From: Helianthus annuus
Lineage: Eukaryota > Streptophyta > Magnoliopsida > Asterales > Asteraceae
Assembly: GCF_002127325.2 (NCBI RefSeq)
Contig: NC_035447.2
Coordinates: 30,005,249-30,069,248, forward strand
DNA: 64,000 nucleotides
Direction of reading: 5' to 3'
A program made the translations under genes and the position numbers. The notes under the pieces were generated by a model. It did no database searches. It saw only the letters and a program-made list of their open reading frames with translations, and was not told where the DNA came from. This document shows, in pieces, positions 1 through 12,131 of this stretch (positions are counted from its first letter, which is position 1; every line of letters starts with the position of its first letter).

Positions 1-970
1 TCAATTTGATGTCGGAATGACTGAATGATGTGAAATGCTGTGTGTATTTCATTAGGATTGATGTTCAGGTGTTGTAGATTGATTAGTTGTACTCGGAATA
101 AGTTTGTGAAATTGAAGATATAGGTGTTTTTCGGCGATTTTGATGCTCTTGTCGGTGATTTGGAAATTGTGCCTACTTATAAGACGAATGTCGACATTAG
201 TGCTAGTGATTTGAGATGATCACAAAAGAAATGTAGGTGAAATTTTGCTCAGGGAAGTGATTGAAGAAGATGAGAAATTAGGAAACACTTTGGTTTGGTT
301 GACATTGCTGATTCATTATATGGACCTTCGATATTTGTTGCAGATTTCTCTGTTCAAAAAAAAAAAATCGTTGTAGATTTGTAAGAAATTGGTCATGGAT
401 TATGTTTGATTCGGATGAAGTGATGAACATATGTTTTTAAATCAGTTTCCTTTTTTGATCTTTGCCTTATGGAGTACATTATACTATTATAGCAAAAATG
501 CCTATCGTCTTTTTTTATCGTTTTTAACAGTTTTTCTCTTTCTAATGTTACAGGATTTTTGACTCATCAAGTTTTCTCTTAGAACAGTTTTACCAGACAT
601 TATAAATATCAAGCAGTTACATAAAGCGACGCCATAGAGATTTGTCGATTTGAGCATCTATACTGTTTACTTATTAAATCGATCATCAGCTCACATTGCG
701 GTGTTCAGTCAGTCTAACGTAGCTTGAAGTTAGTGTTTTTATTTATAGAAAATAATTAAACTACCGCGTTGTACTCACTGAGGCCATCATTTGGAGGTAG
801 CCTTGAAGGACATGATGTTTGAAGGACCTGAGTTATAAACTCATATTCCAATTCCAATAAAAAACAATGTTACCATGTTGGAGCGAATTGACATCAAGTT
901 GACTAGCAACTCTAGGTGTTTAGGGCATCTTATTGTAACAAAGGTTATATGCTTATGATTTAGAAAAAAA
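1..970. other. Upstream region of the kinase gene
   Basis: No convincing coding region is seen. The DNA is AT-rich with T-runs, as in a plant promoter, 5' UTR or leader intron. An AG at 961-962 lies just before the A-run and ATG at 971, so a 5'-UTR intron ending there is possible but unproven. No TATA box could be chosen with confidence. Confidence 0.4.
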
Positions 971-3900
971 ATGGAAGTATCGAAGCAGAAGTTTCCGGTC
1001 AATGCAGAGGATTACAAGCTATATGAGGAAGTTGGTGAAGGAGTCAGTGCCTCCGTGTATAGGGCACTCTGTGTTCCATTGAACATTATAGTTGCGATCA
1101 AGGTTCTTGATCTGGAAAAGTGTAATAATGACCTGGTATGTTGGCAATCTTTTACTCAACAAATCAGACACAGAATACAACCTTGCAATATCACGATTTA
1201 GTCAAGTATCATATATATTCAAGCAGTCACTATTGAGTTTCTTTGTAAAGGGTATTACATAAAAAGTCAACATTAGTAATACAAGGTTCCCAAAACGGTA
1301 AAATGACATAAATGCCATAGACCATAGTTGAAACCATTGTAATTGCCTTTGTGACAATCGACATGGTATGATTGCCATAAATATGTCATATCTATTCTTC
1401 ATACATAAATATGTTTCGGTGCAGTAACTGAAGAAGGCTCCAAAAAGATTTTGATACACGAACATTCTTTAATAATACCTTTTGTTACTCTAAAGTAATT
1501 CAAGGCAATGCTTATAAGGATTTCAGTTAGAATTATAGAATTATCGGTTGCAATACACTTTATTTCTTTCTAAACATCATAGATGAATACATCAAAATTT
1601 TCCCATGTAATGGAATGACATTATTTACTATGCCTTTCATGACCTTGAACTTTGTCAAAACAATATTTTGATGGTAATTAACTTTGTATTGTAAGATGTT
1701 CTATATTACATCCTGTTTTTTTTTTTCTTTCTGACATCCTGTTTTAATTAAAATAGGATGGCATACGTCGTGAGGTACAGACTATGAGCTTGATCAATCA
1801 CCCAAATTTATTACGGTCATATTGTTCTTTCACAACTGGTCACAACCTATGGGTTGTTATGCCATTTATGGCTGGGGGATCCTGTCTCCATATAATGAAA
1901 ACTTCTTTTCCAGAAGGTTTCGAAGAGCCAGTTATTGCTACAGTGCTTCGAGAGGTCCTTAAAGCCTTGGTCTATCTACATGCACACGGACATATTCACA
2001 GAGACGTCAAGGTTTTGCACTTGATTCTTCTATAAAGATCTATTAGGTTTCAGTTACACTATTCATTTGCCAGTTAATGATCTTGGTTAGTTCATTTCAG
2101 GCTGGGAATATATTAGTTGATAATAATGGTTCCATAAAGTTAGCTGATTTTGGAGTGTCTGCATGCATGTTCGATACTGGGGATAGGCAGCGTTCTAGAA
2201 ATACCTTTGTCGGAACTCCTTGTTGGTACATTCATTTCTTACCCTTTGCATCTTGCTTGTTATTATGTCGGTATTCACATTCCGCTAATGTTTTCTTTAG
2301 GATGGCACCAGAGGTAATGCAGCAACTACATGGATACGACTTTAAGTAAGTGGTGATCCATATATACATGATCTATATATACATATACTCATTACTTTTT
2401 ACGAATTACGATATATCTTCTATTAAATAAATTTATAATCATATATGCTTATACAACTATAAGATAAAGAGCTATATTGTGTGTAAACAGAGCAGACATC
2501 TGGTCATTTGGAATCACGGCTCTTGAACTTGCTCATGGTCATGCACCGTTTTCAAAGTATCCACCGATGAAAGTAATTAATATAGATCTCGTTATCATGG
2601 TTGCATTCAGTTGTAGAATTACTGCCTTACCGAACTAGAACATAACTCTTCTCAATTTATCTCGTATTTCCAGGTTTTGCTTATGACACTGCAAAATGCA
2701 CCACCAGGTCTTGATTATGAACGGGACAAAAAGTTTTCAAAGGTTCGTGTCACACTATGAGTATTACAACACGTAGGATGACGTGCTTAACTAATTTTAT
2801 TTATTTGTTAATTGTTATTACATTTTTCGCAGTCTTTTAAAGATTTGGTTGCTGCTTGCTTAGTGAAGGACCCAAAAAAACGTCCATCATCAGATAAGCT
2901 TTTAAAGCACCCTTTTTTTAAACACGCACGGACAACTGATTATCTTCAAAGAAGCATTCTTGATGGTCTTCCTCCGCTAGGTGATCGTTTTAGGATGCTA
3001 AAGGTATATTGCTCATTTCCCATTTTTGTTTTTTTTTTTTAATATATTTTGCTAGTTACTTGACCGTGTTATTGTTTCAGGCAAAAGAAGCAGAACTTCT
3101 ACAGAACAGTGAGTTAAATGGAAGTAAAGAACATTTATCACAGGTAACATGGCTGCACTCATTATTTTTAATAGAGTAAAATGCCATTTTTGTCCTTGAG
3201 GTTTGGCCAGTTTTGCGACTTTCGTCAAAAGGTTTGTTTCTCCACATCTGGATTTAAAAGGTTTGAAAAGGGTATTTCCGTCTGTTTTGCCATTTTCATG
3301 TGGCTCGTTAACTCCATTCATTTTTCTCCGTTAAGTCAGGGGTATTTCCGTCTGTTTTGCTAACTTAAAGGACGAAAAAGACTGACTTGCCCTTTAAGTT
3401 AGCAAAACAGACGGAAATACGCTTGACTTAACGGAGAAAAATGGATGGAGTTAAAGAGCCGGATGGAAATGGCAAGATTTCAAACCTTTTGGATCCCGAT
3501 GCGGAAAAACAAACCTTTGGGCGAAAGTCACAAACTGGCCAAATCTCAGGGACGAAAATGACATTTCACTCTTTTTAGTATGCTATAAATGGTTATCCTG
3601 ATATATTTATATTTCGTAACATGCAGCAAGAGTATATTCGAGGAATAAGTGCTTGGAATTTTAATTTGGAGGACTTGAAGAATCAGGCTGCACTTGTATG
3701 TATTATTAAATAGCGTTTTTATCAGTTTTAAATTTTTAATATAAAGAACACTCGGTGTTTAACCTTTTCACACTGTTATCTCTGAGGGCAGATCCAGGAT
3801 TATGATGGTAATTCAACCGCTGAAGATCTGAATGCAAGTTCAAAGCAACAAGACGAGCTCAATGATGCTGGATTTTCAGCAGAAAGGTCATCCTCTGAGA

Positions 3901-6900
3901 TACTTAACCGTTCAGATGATGGGTCCCACCTTGAGGTATCATGTTGATTGTGTTGCATTGACAGTCTTAGAACGTTTTACCCATGCAAACTGGATTAATG
4001 TCGAATATATGAATAAAACTAATTACAGGATGAGATTGATGAAGTTCCTAGTTTGGAGGATTCATTTGCTGCATTTCCTATGAAGCCTATTCAAGCACTC
4101 AAGTAAGATCATACTCATCGTACAAATTTCAGTTTTTTTTTCTTCAGGTTTTATGTAATTAAGGAGAGAAAGTAGTAATTGGATACATATTGTGACAGTT
4201 GGATTATTTATGTGTGTTGGCATGCAAGATTTGCAATTAGGCCTGTAAACGAACCTAACGAACACAAACATAGGCATGTTCGTGTTCGTTCATTTAACTT
4301 TATCCGAACATGAACACGAACACAAACAAATAATCGAACACATGTTTTTTTTCATGTTTGTTCATTAAGAAGATGGGCATGCCCGTGTTCGTTTATGTTC
4401 GTTCATTTAAACCTAAACGAATAGTTCACAGACCTAAATGAACATAAACAAACAAACTTAAACGAACATAGTTTAACAAACAATAAACAACACACATAAA
4501 GTAATTGAACAAAAATAAACGAACACAGATGAACGTAATTGACCAATCATAGACGATTACAAACAAATATAAAGTAGTTTTTTATATAAATTAGTGACTA
4601 AATACAATAATTTCATTGGAAAATCCAATTTTATTTCTAGAAAGCTCAATTACTAATTAGTTATATTTGTATAAGTTAGAAAGCCCGTTTTTATGTTTAT
4701 ATTTATTTATTTTTTTGAATGGCTAAACTTGCATACCATGGGGATTGAACCAATGACCTTCTACAATCCTACACCTTATCTAACTCACCAACACCATTGG
4801 GCTATTCCCAATGGATGTTCATATTTATATAAATATAACTACTGTGTATTTATTAAAATTTAAACGAACATAAACAAATGTAATAAACAAACATAAAAGG
4901 ACGTTCACGAACATAAATGAACGAACATAAACAAATGTAATAAACAAACATAAAAGGACGTTCACGAACATAAATGAACGAACATAAAGGTGTGTTCATG
5001 TTTGTTCGTTTAATTAAACAAACTTCCCGCCGAACAAGTTCACGAACAGTTCATAGTTTACAGGCCTATTTGCAATTGGTAACATGTGAATGAGAAGAAC
5101 TCAATGATACTGTTGTTTCTTTTCATCTGATTCAGAGTTGTGTTATGATACAGGGGATGTTTTGATGTTGGTCAGGCTGATGTGGCGGATGACGAGGATA
5201 CGGTGAGCCCAACTGTAGGAGATGAAAACCAATCGGATTTTGAACAGCATGGCGCCATGAAACCATCACTAAAATCTGAGAAGCAAGTTGAAAAAAATGA
5301 CGCTGAGCTTCTAGAACGTAAAAAATCATTACCGCGGCCAAGTATTATCAGTCCAAAAAAATATTCGAGTGGTTCGCTGCTACCGGATAAGGTGCTGTCT
5401 TCTAAGAAGTTCGTTGGCGACTTTGAAAGGTAACTGCAATTCTTAAGTACCTTCACTTGTAACTTTATTAAACACTTTTCTGGGTTTTAATTTATTTGTT
5501 TAATAATATGAAGAGAATCTACGCAACGGGGGTTTCGAGTTGAGCGCAGTTACAGTGGTCCAATACAAGGTCGTCAAAAGATTAACACAAGCAATTCTTA
5601 TCCCGGTAAGCAATCTTTAACCTGCTAATTCACCTTGTATATGTTATTTTAACGGGTCTCTATTTCTTTATTTTCACATGTGCGTTTCTAATTGTTTTGC
5701 CTGGTGTTATAGAGGATGCTTCAGAGGAAGCCGTGGTGCAGCGCAAGGGACGTTTTAAAGTCACTTCAGCAGATCTCAAGGTATGGAGTTACTCATTTAT
5801 CCTCTTTATTGAAAATTTATTATATTTTCAGTATCATATTTTTTACTATGTCATGTATTCTGTTAAAATATATATCATTTCGAGTCGTGAGTATTTCATA
5901 CTAAACAGATCATTAAAAATTTGCATTCAGACCTTAAAAATTAAAAACGAGTCTATTGTTTTATCTGTAATTAGTTTATTTTTAGTATGATTGGCAATTG
6001 TTATCTGTAAGTATTATAATCACTTACCTTTTGTTAAATAGTGGAAAAAAAACATATATGAAATAAGATACATAACCAACAAAAGTGAAAATAAACTAGA
6101 ATATTTGATTTAAACTAAAAAGCCACAGTTAAACAAAGGCACAATCATATAAGGAATTACAGCCATATCAAAAGTAACTTCTACATTATGAACTTCATAA
6201 TGCGCGATTCGACATTTATGGTGGTAATTCAGAATTTTATAGGTAAATTTATTCTAATGTAATCTTTGTCATACCTTTTTAACACATTGAAAAAAAAAAA
6301 ACTTATTACGAAAAATAGTTTAATAAACAAATCAATTGGACTTGTTGGTGTAGGATGGATTTCAGTTATTACCACAACTAATTCATGGTTACTTAAACAG
6401 ATTCTCTAACATCCTTTTTTATCTGGAATTTTATCTCTTTTATTTATTGTATTTTGTTTTTCGTTTCTTTTTCCCTTCAGGTTCCTGTCATCAGTCCCAA
6501 TTTCAGTGGAACGACCAGTCCACCTGCATCAGGCGTAGCTGCTTCAGTTGTTTCCTCATTGCAAACCATTTTGTACCATAGCACATTGCAAAAGGTATGC
6601 ACTTGACCCATCTTTATTGCAACTGACTTCCGAATTCTCTCTGATGGACAACAAATTTGCTACTTTCTTTGTACTCAGGAAGAACTACATAGGTTAATCA
6701 AGTTTGTTGAGCAGATTTCTGGTATTTCAGTTTTCATGATCCGTCATCGAGATGCTTTCTGTATGCATCAACATACAAATCTGACTTTTATCGTTGTATG
6801 CAGGCAATTCCATGGAGTATGTGGAAGCAGGAATCAACGGGTCGTCACAGGTAATGACTAACGATGCCTTTATCTATTAAGTATTATAAAATCTGTTAAT

Positions 6901-9156
6901 TATCTGCTGCATGTTTTGATTTTGGATTGGGTGACCATTAAGTTCTACCGATGGTTCGTCTTCCATCTATACTATTACCATTTAAATGCATGATGGCATT
7001 TTATAACTTAGTTTCAACTTTGGTCAACGCTCACCACTCCGTATGGCATTATTTCGGTCCCCACCACTTCTGCTGATTTTTATGGCGGCATTTAGAGGCA
7101 GCAAAACAGTCGGGGCGGGATTATTTGTTAAAAGTTATAGTTTCATACATATTTTTGTGGAAGCTTATAAAATATAATATATATTCTTCTAAGTATCATA
7201 ATACCATATTTACCTTTTCAAAAACACTAAAAATGTCATATTTACCTAATTACTCATCCGTTTTAAATAAAATAAAATTAGTTGCTTATAACAGTTTGTT
7301 TTACTAAATAAACAAATAAGATTACTGCAAGTGAAAATCATCCCAGCATATAAATAACGAACTTATTATTTTTTATCGAATAGGTAAATATGGGTATTAT
7401 TATTGTATATGGAATTGTCCATTTTATGTAAATAATTTAGAAGTTATATCATCTCAGTAATAATATCATTTTTTGAATACAATGATTACACAATAAAAAT
7501 ATAGTTTGGGTGACTTTTGACCTGTTTCCTCTAAAACTATCCTTTTTATTTACTCGTTTGGCCCATTCATTACATGCTATTACCATTTCTGTATATGATG
7601 ACATTCTTCTGTCAAACTTTTTCGCTCACTTGCTTTTACTTAATTTCGTCACATGTAGATCCCTCTTACTTCGCCAAGGGAAAGAGAACTGCAGTCTCAG
7701 CTGATCCAGTTACAACAAAGGTATGAAATTTGGTTTACTCAACCTGCAATCTTTTAATCTAATATCATACTTCACGTTTTTCAGAAACACCATTCTCGCT
7801 GAGAAATTGCAGAGACAGAAGATGATGAATGCACAGGTAACCGTTGAAACCGACGAACCGCCCCAACCGAATCAGATTGGCTGATTCAGCCGGTTTGAGA
7901 TTTTTATGCGGTTCGGTCCATGGTTTATGGTTTAATAAACCGTATTTTTGGTTCCGCTGGCAAGATGGAACTTGGAACCGGCCATGTAAGAGCATTCACG
8001 TTGGATTCTTTATCCATATCCATATAATTACATTAAAAATCATTACTTTTTCTCTCTCATTTTCAACTAAATAGTATTTTTTTATACATTTATTATTAGT
8101 TTTTCTCTCTCCTCCACTCACAACCAACTTTAAAAATATTAAAAAATGTATCACTGGTGAACAGTGTTTCCCATGTATTTACAGATGAACAGTAACATTC
8201 CCATATATTCTCTCTCCTCCACTTACAACCACGCAAAATCACTCACAACTATTCCTTATAATATAAGTTGTCACTCACATAAACTTAAGAGATCCATTGT
8301 GAATGCTCTAAACCAAACCAGGCGTTTCATCTTTCTTATTTTTATTATCATTTTTTTAATTTTCGTAATATGTTCCTAGGGTGAGGTTCTAGAGTGAACA
8401 TTAGTGTATTTGTGAACTGAGTGAAAAAATTCTGACCATTGATTTACATCATCAAATCGTAAAATACACTAGTGTATTTTAATCATCAAAAATCCTGACC
8501 ATTGATTTACACTTGTGTACTGATAATCAAGGGCTAAGATTAGTTCACTAGTGTTCACAGTCAAGGGGTTGTTCACAATCAAGGGGTTGTTCACAAATGA
8601 ACCTAATCCTATGTTCCTATGTGTATGTATAATACAATCATATATAAATTTTCAAAACGAACTAAAGATTTTGACAAAAAAAAAAAACCGGTTCAAACTG
8701 TAGAACGACTCAAACCGAATCATTGGATTCATTTTAATCCAACGTTCTTTTTAAGAGATTCAATGCAAGCATTGAAGAACAAAATAAATCGCTTGAAACC
8801 ACCAAAACAAACCATTTTGACCCAATCACTCAGCCAGTTCGTATTAAAAAGTTCAATACAAACTAAAAGTTTTGAAAAAAAAAATGCTTCAAATCACCAA
8901 ACAGAACCATTTTGAACCTGCAGGGCCATCATTAAAAAATCAGATATAAAAATGGTTCAAACTGCCAAACACAACTGGTTTGTAGTTTGCAGTTCATATG
9001 AGAACTTTCCCTTAAAAATCGGTTGAACTAGATAGTGAACACTTTAAATTATTTCAAGCCCTTAAGTACCTACATCTCAGTCACAATATTTTTTCTTTTG
9101 TGTAGTTGGAAATGAAACTGAGTGATTTGATGAAGAAAGAAAACATCAAAGAATGA
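971..9156 (+). CDS. STE20/GCK-type serine/threonine protein kinase (BLUS1-like), 20 exons
   Basis: The exons I place, all with GT-AG introns and continuous frame, are 971-1135, 1757-2011, 2101-2225, 2301-2345, 2491-2572, 2674-2742, 2833-3003, 3081-3143, 3627-3695, 3792-3935, 4029-4102, 5154-5429, 5514-5605, 5713-5780, 6481-6594, 6679-6721, 6804-6850, 7659-7720, 7785-7836 and 9106-9156. They give 688 codons plus TGA. The kinase domain covers about residues 15-285: Gly-rich loop GEGVSASVY (22-30), VAIK with Lys44, Glu61 in helix C, HRDVKAGN (136-143), DFG at 156-158, and GTPCWMAPE, typical of STE20/GCK kinases. A Ser/Lys-rich linker follows, then a conserved block ([13 protein letters not shown]) and a charged C-terminal coiled coil. 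Length and exon number match the multi-exon plant relatives such as At4g24100, not single-exon BLUS1 (from memory). A role in phosphorylation signalling is inferred. No lesion was seen. The start is the first ATG of the conserved N-terminus. Confidence 0.93.
3174..3571. mobile_element. Mutator-type foldback MITE in kinase intron 8
   Basis: The two halves are near-complementary over about 150 bp each, starting GAGTAAAATG on the left and ending CATTTCACTC on the right. Flanks are TTTTTAATA (3165-3173) and TTTTTAGTA (3572-3580), a 9-bp duplication with one mismatch, the size expected for Mutator-like elements. It lies wholly in the intron between exons 8 and 9. A diverged fragment of the same type seems to recur near 54710-54810. 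Confidence 0.8.
4238..5068. mobile_element. hAT-type MITE in kinase intron 11
   Basis: Both ends carry TAGGCCTGTAAAC in inverted orientation, and a perfect 8-bp duplication TTTGCAAT flanks the element (4230-4237 and 5069-5076), as for hAT transposons. The inside is rich in GTTCGT and AACGAAC words and has no transposase, so it is non-autonomous. A direct repeat of roughly 60 bp lies near 4860-4985. A SINE is nested in it. Confidence 0.88.
4707..4814 (-). mobile_element. Short tRNA-derived SINE nested in the hAT MITE
   Basis: Read on the minus strand, it has a box-B-like GGTTCAATCCC, an upstream box-A-like TTGGTGAGTTAG, and an A/T-rich tail at its low-coordinate end. Flanks ATGTTTATATTTAT (4693-4706) and ATGTTCATATTTAT (4815-4828) match at 13 of 14 positions, the long duplication expected of LINE-driven insertion. 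Confidence 0.62.
7840..7986. repeat. AACCGG-rich repeat, left part, kinase intron 19
   Basis: The stretch is rich in AACCG and CGGTT words. Similar words resume at 8670-9030, and the two parts are separated by the MITEs at 7990-8308 and 8379-8610. It may be one older element split by later insertions. No termini were defined. Confidence 0.35.
7990..8308. mobile_element. PIF/Harbinger (Tourist-like) MITE in kinase intron 19
   Basis: The terminal inverted repeats begin GAGCATTCAC on both ends, continuing GTTGGATTC on the left and AATGGATCTC on the right. The flanking TAA at 7987-7989 and 8309-8311 fits the 3-bp TWA duplication of PIF/Harbinger elements. There is no coding capacity. Confidence 0.78.
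8379..8610. mobile_element. Mutator-type MITE in kinase intron 19
   Basis: The 232-bp element has imperfect inverted ends (left GGGTGAGGTTCTAGAGTGAAC; right end, reverse-complemented, AGGATTAGGTTC...GTGAAC) and a perfect 9-bp duplication ATGTTCCTA at 8370-8378 and 8611-8619. Inside it are short direct repeats, including a twice-used block ending AAGGGGTTGTTCACA. Confidence 0.82.
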
Positions 9157-9580
9157 TTTACATGTCCTGATTGTGCGCGTATTTGAATTTTGTGTCTTTT
9201 ATTCTTTAAAAAATGTAACATATTTGTGAATATAAGGAAAGGGAGCCTAGTAATTATGAGTTTGTGATTCCTATTAATGTAATAATATAGCCCCCTTAAT
9301 ATTATTGAAATATTATATACAAGCAGGATTATTTGTGTTTTAATGGTTGATCAAATACTATTCAATTTTGATTTATTAAAGTTTGAGGTGATTAGAGTTG
9401 TAGTCCATTTGTTCAAGCTTGGATCTGCTGTTTCATTTTTTGCTCTGCCTTTGTATTAGATTGTGTAACACAATCTTACAATGCAAATAGGGATGGCAAT
9501 GGGTCGATTGTTGGTATTAGCTATTTGCATTTCTATATACATGTCTTACTATTTTAGCTTTATTACCCAAGTAAATTAGA

Positions 9581-9583
<3 letters not shown>

Positions 9584-9657
<74 letters not shown>
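9584..9657. repeat. (TA)n microsatellite
   Basis: An uninterrupted TA dinucleotide run of about 74 bp lies downstream of the kinase gene. Confidence 0.95.
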
Positions 9658-9660
<3 letters not shown>

Positions 9661-9776
9661 AAAAAAAGGGTAAGTTGGTTGATTACCCTGGAGTAAAAAA
9701 TTTAATTGCGTTTATGTTGTATAATACAATCCCAAAATATGCCTATTGAAAAATGTGACAGTATTAGTAACATGTT

Positions 9777-9843
9777 GGGATTTGTATATGCATTTCTTAG
9801 TGTTAAACTTCTGGGATTTCTATATGCATTTCTTAGTGTTAAC
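9777..9843. repeat. Two-copy tandem repeat
   Basis: A unit of about 35 bp built on GGGATTT..TATATGCATTTC..TTAGTGTTAA occurs twice in direct succession. Confidence 0.7.
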
Positions 9844-10149
9844 TTCAATATAACTTTATAACCCAAGTAAAAAGTAAAACTTAGTAAAGTAGTAAATTAC
9901 TCAATTATCCAAAGACAGAGAAAAAAGAATATTAAAAAAAAGTTTATGTGCAGTTCAATTAAATGGATTTATGTTTGACCGTCAGGTTGAGGTTCATTTA
10001 CCATCCCCAATTCCCAAATGCATATGGCAACTTATCTGTTAAGGTGTTTGCTTCAACTTTTATCAAAATGTTTGGTGTGAATAATTTTAGGAAAGTAACA
10101 AATCATTAGTTGAATTGAAATGACAATCGGTAAATATCAACTAAAGCTT

Positions 10150-10332
10150 TAGTGTTGTGTCAACAATTTTTTAAAATAAATCCACTTCAAATCAATATTG
10201 TTATATTGTAACATCTAGTGTTATATCAACTTCTTTTAAAAATAAATCCACTTCAAATCAATATTGTTAACATTTAGTGTTATATCAACATTTTTTTAAA
10301 TAAATCAACTTCAAATCAATATTGTTATATTG
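10150..10332. repeat. Three-copy tandem repeat, about 60-66 bp unit
   Basis: TAGTGTT(G/A)T(G/A)TCAAC followed by AAATAAATC(C/A)ACTTCAAATC recurs with starts at about 10150, 10216 and 10275. The copies differ by small indels. Confidence 0.75.
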
Positions 10333-10366
10333 TGAAAGTTTTCATAATAGGTTAAACTAGATTTAC

Positions 10367-10850
10367 CACCCGCCGTAATGCGGCGGGGGAGTAAAACCGT
10401 GCCGAATAGCACCAATACCACACCACCGCCAGCGACAACCAATACTGAAGTTACGGTGTATTAATGTAAAGAAATTAGACTGCAACGTAAAACATAGAAA
10501 ATAATAATTAAGTCGATTTAGGATCCCGCACGTTGTAACGAACCTGTCAAAGAGGGAAAAGATAGATGACGTAAAAACGTTGAATCACACACGCACGTTG
10601 AGCCGTGTTAACTCGCAAAATCTAGTACGGAGCGTAAAACGAAATGTTAAAACGTTGAACCACACACACGTTACGCCGTGTTAACTCGCAAAATTTAAAA
10701 CGAAAAATCAGCGAAATATGAAAAGTGTAGGGACCAAAGTTGAAAGTACAAAAGTTGTAATGTTGAATTGCAAGAGATGAAAACTTTTTTGTGTTATAAG
10801 TAGAAAAACAAATAGCTTTGGATTAAAAATGAAACATCAATTTTTTTTTT
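10367..10850 (-). mobile_element. Non-autonomous Helitron-like element, 3' terminus seen
   Basis: On the minus strand a 7-bp stem (CCCGCCG / CGGCGGG, loop CATTA) is followed 8 nt later by CTAG and then a host T. This is the hairpin plus CTRR ending of Helitrons. The 5' TC end was not found, so the right boundary given here is only approximate. No Rep/helicase coding is present. Confidence 0.45.
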
Positions 10851-10937
10851 TGAAAACCACCCTAAGCATAAGGTACACATCTATATGCATACAAATGTTG
10901 TTTATTTATAGTTTGTTAATTTAAATTTATTAATTAA

Positions 10938-12131
10938 GGGATATTGGATTTAAATAACCTCAACTTTCACATAGGGATGAGATCGGTACGATACCGGTAC
11001 CGATACCATAAATACCATTACCGAAATTGAGGAAATGTGGATACCGATTACCGTACCGTATTTATAGATTCGGTACCGGTATTTCGGTACTTTACCACAT
11101 TGGTACCCCTTTTGTGTCATCCATTGTTTTACCTTCAACGGATTCCATGCTTTTTACGAATGATGAAGATAACATAAACAACTTGAAATCCACATTGATG
11201 TCTGACGTATTGCAATTTATACATATGGCCTATGGGTTCACAACTTCACATGCTAATAAAAATCATCCACACGGTAATAAAAAATCAAGCCTGTTATACT
11301 CTTTATTACATACCTGAAACAAGACTAAAGCATGAAACAAGAGTAAACTGTGGTAAGTATAATAATATTTTAATGGGTCAAATATTAAAGAAGAAAAAAG
11401 AATAAAGACTGAAGGGTATGAAACAAGAAACTAAACTACTAAAGTAGAAAACATAAAAAGATTTGTTCGACTCTTCGTGAAACATACCAAATACAAACAT
11501 GGGTCAAAAATAAATTAAAGCAGAAAAAAGAAGCTTGAACAAGACTATTACCGATAAACTACATACCTAAAATAAATTAAATTCAGTATTAATATCGGTA
11601 TTTACCGAAAAATACAGGTACCGATTTTTACCGAAATCGAATTTCGAGAAATCTATTACCGATACCGGTATCGTTTATGATCGGTACGGTACGGTACCGG
11701 TATTTCGGTAAAAAATCTCATCCCTACTTTCACCAATTGATCGATCGCACTCCCAACTTTTGATTTGTACCACATCACTCACAACTTTCAACTTATTGGG
11801 CAATAACACTCCCAAACTAACCCAACACTAACTCAGTTTGCTGACATCAGCTGCCATGTCACCAAACTAGTGTCACATTAGCTGCCACGTCATCAAAAAA
11901 GCCAAGTCAGATGCCATGGCAGTAGTCACGTCATTAGAAAACTCCACGTCAGATGTCACGTCAACACACAATTGCCACATCAGCAAAAAAACTAACTGAG
12001 TTATGGTTCAATTAGTTTGGGAGTGCTACTGGCCAATAAGTTGAAAGTTGGGAGTGGTGTGGTACAAATTCAAAGCTGTAAGTGATATTGGCCAATTGGA
12101 GAAAGTTAGGGTTATTTAAATCTAATATCCC
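10938..12131. mobile_element. Mutator-type foldback element containing a hAT MITE
   Basis: The inverted ends GGGATATTGG and CTAATATCCC extend into long complementary arms (ATTTAAATAACC and beyond). A perfect 9-bp duplication ATTAATTAA lies at 10929-10937 and 12132-12140. After removing the nested hAT (10972-11725 plus its duplication), about 430 bp of native element remain. The centre holds repeated CACGTCA/GCCACGTCA words. A partial copy of the right arm (GAGTTATGGTTCAATTAG) reappears at 12174. Confidence 0.8.
10972..11725. mobile_element. hAT-type MITE rich in GGTACCGGTA words
   Basis: The ends are TAGGGATGAG and CTCATCCCTA. Flanks CTTTCACA (10964-10971) and CTTTCACC (11726-11733) match 7 of 8 (8 of 8 if ACTTTCAC is taken as the duplication). 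Sub-terminal regions are dense in GGTACCGGTA-type motifs. It has inserted into the left arm of the foldback element at 10938-12131. Related fragments appear near 57500-57719 and 59930-60140. Confidence 0.75.

Larger units (their letters stand above)
9157..10366. other. 3' flank of the kinase gene, no gene seen
   Basis: The first 150-200 bp are probably 3' UTR (AT-rich, several AATA-type signals). The rest holds a long TA microsatellite and two small tandem-repeat patches listed separately. No protein-like reading frame was recognised. Confidence 0.5.

Noticed and set aside
8619..8915. 98-codon frame in kinase intron 19
   Set aside because: Lys/Asn-rich translation of an AACCGG-type repeat inside an intron.
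11027..11317. 96-codon frame in the hAT MITE
   Set aside because: Translates repeated GGTACCG words and AT-rich DNA; no transposase motif.
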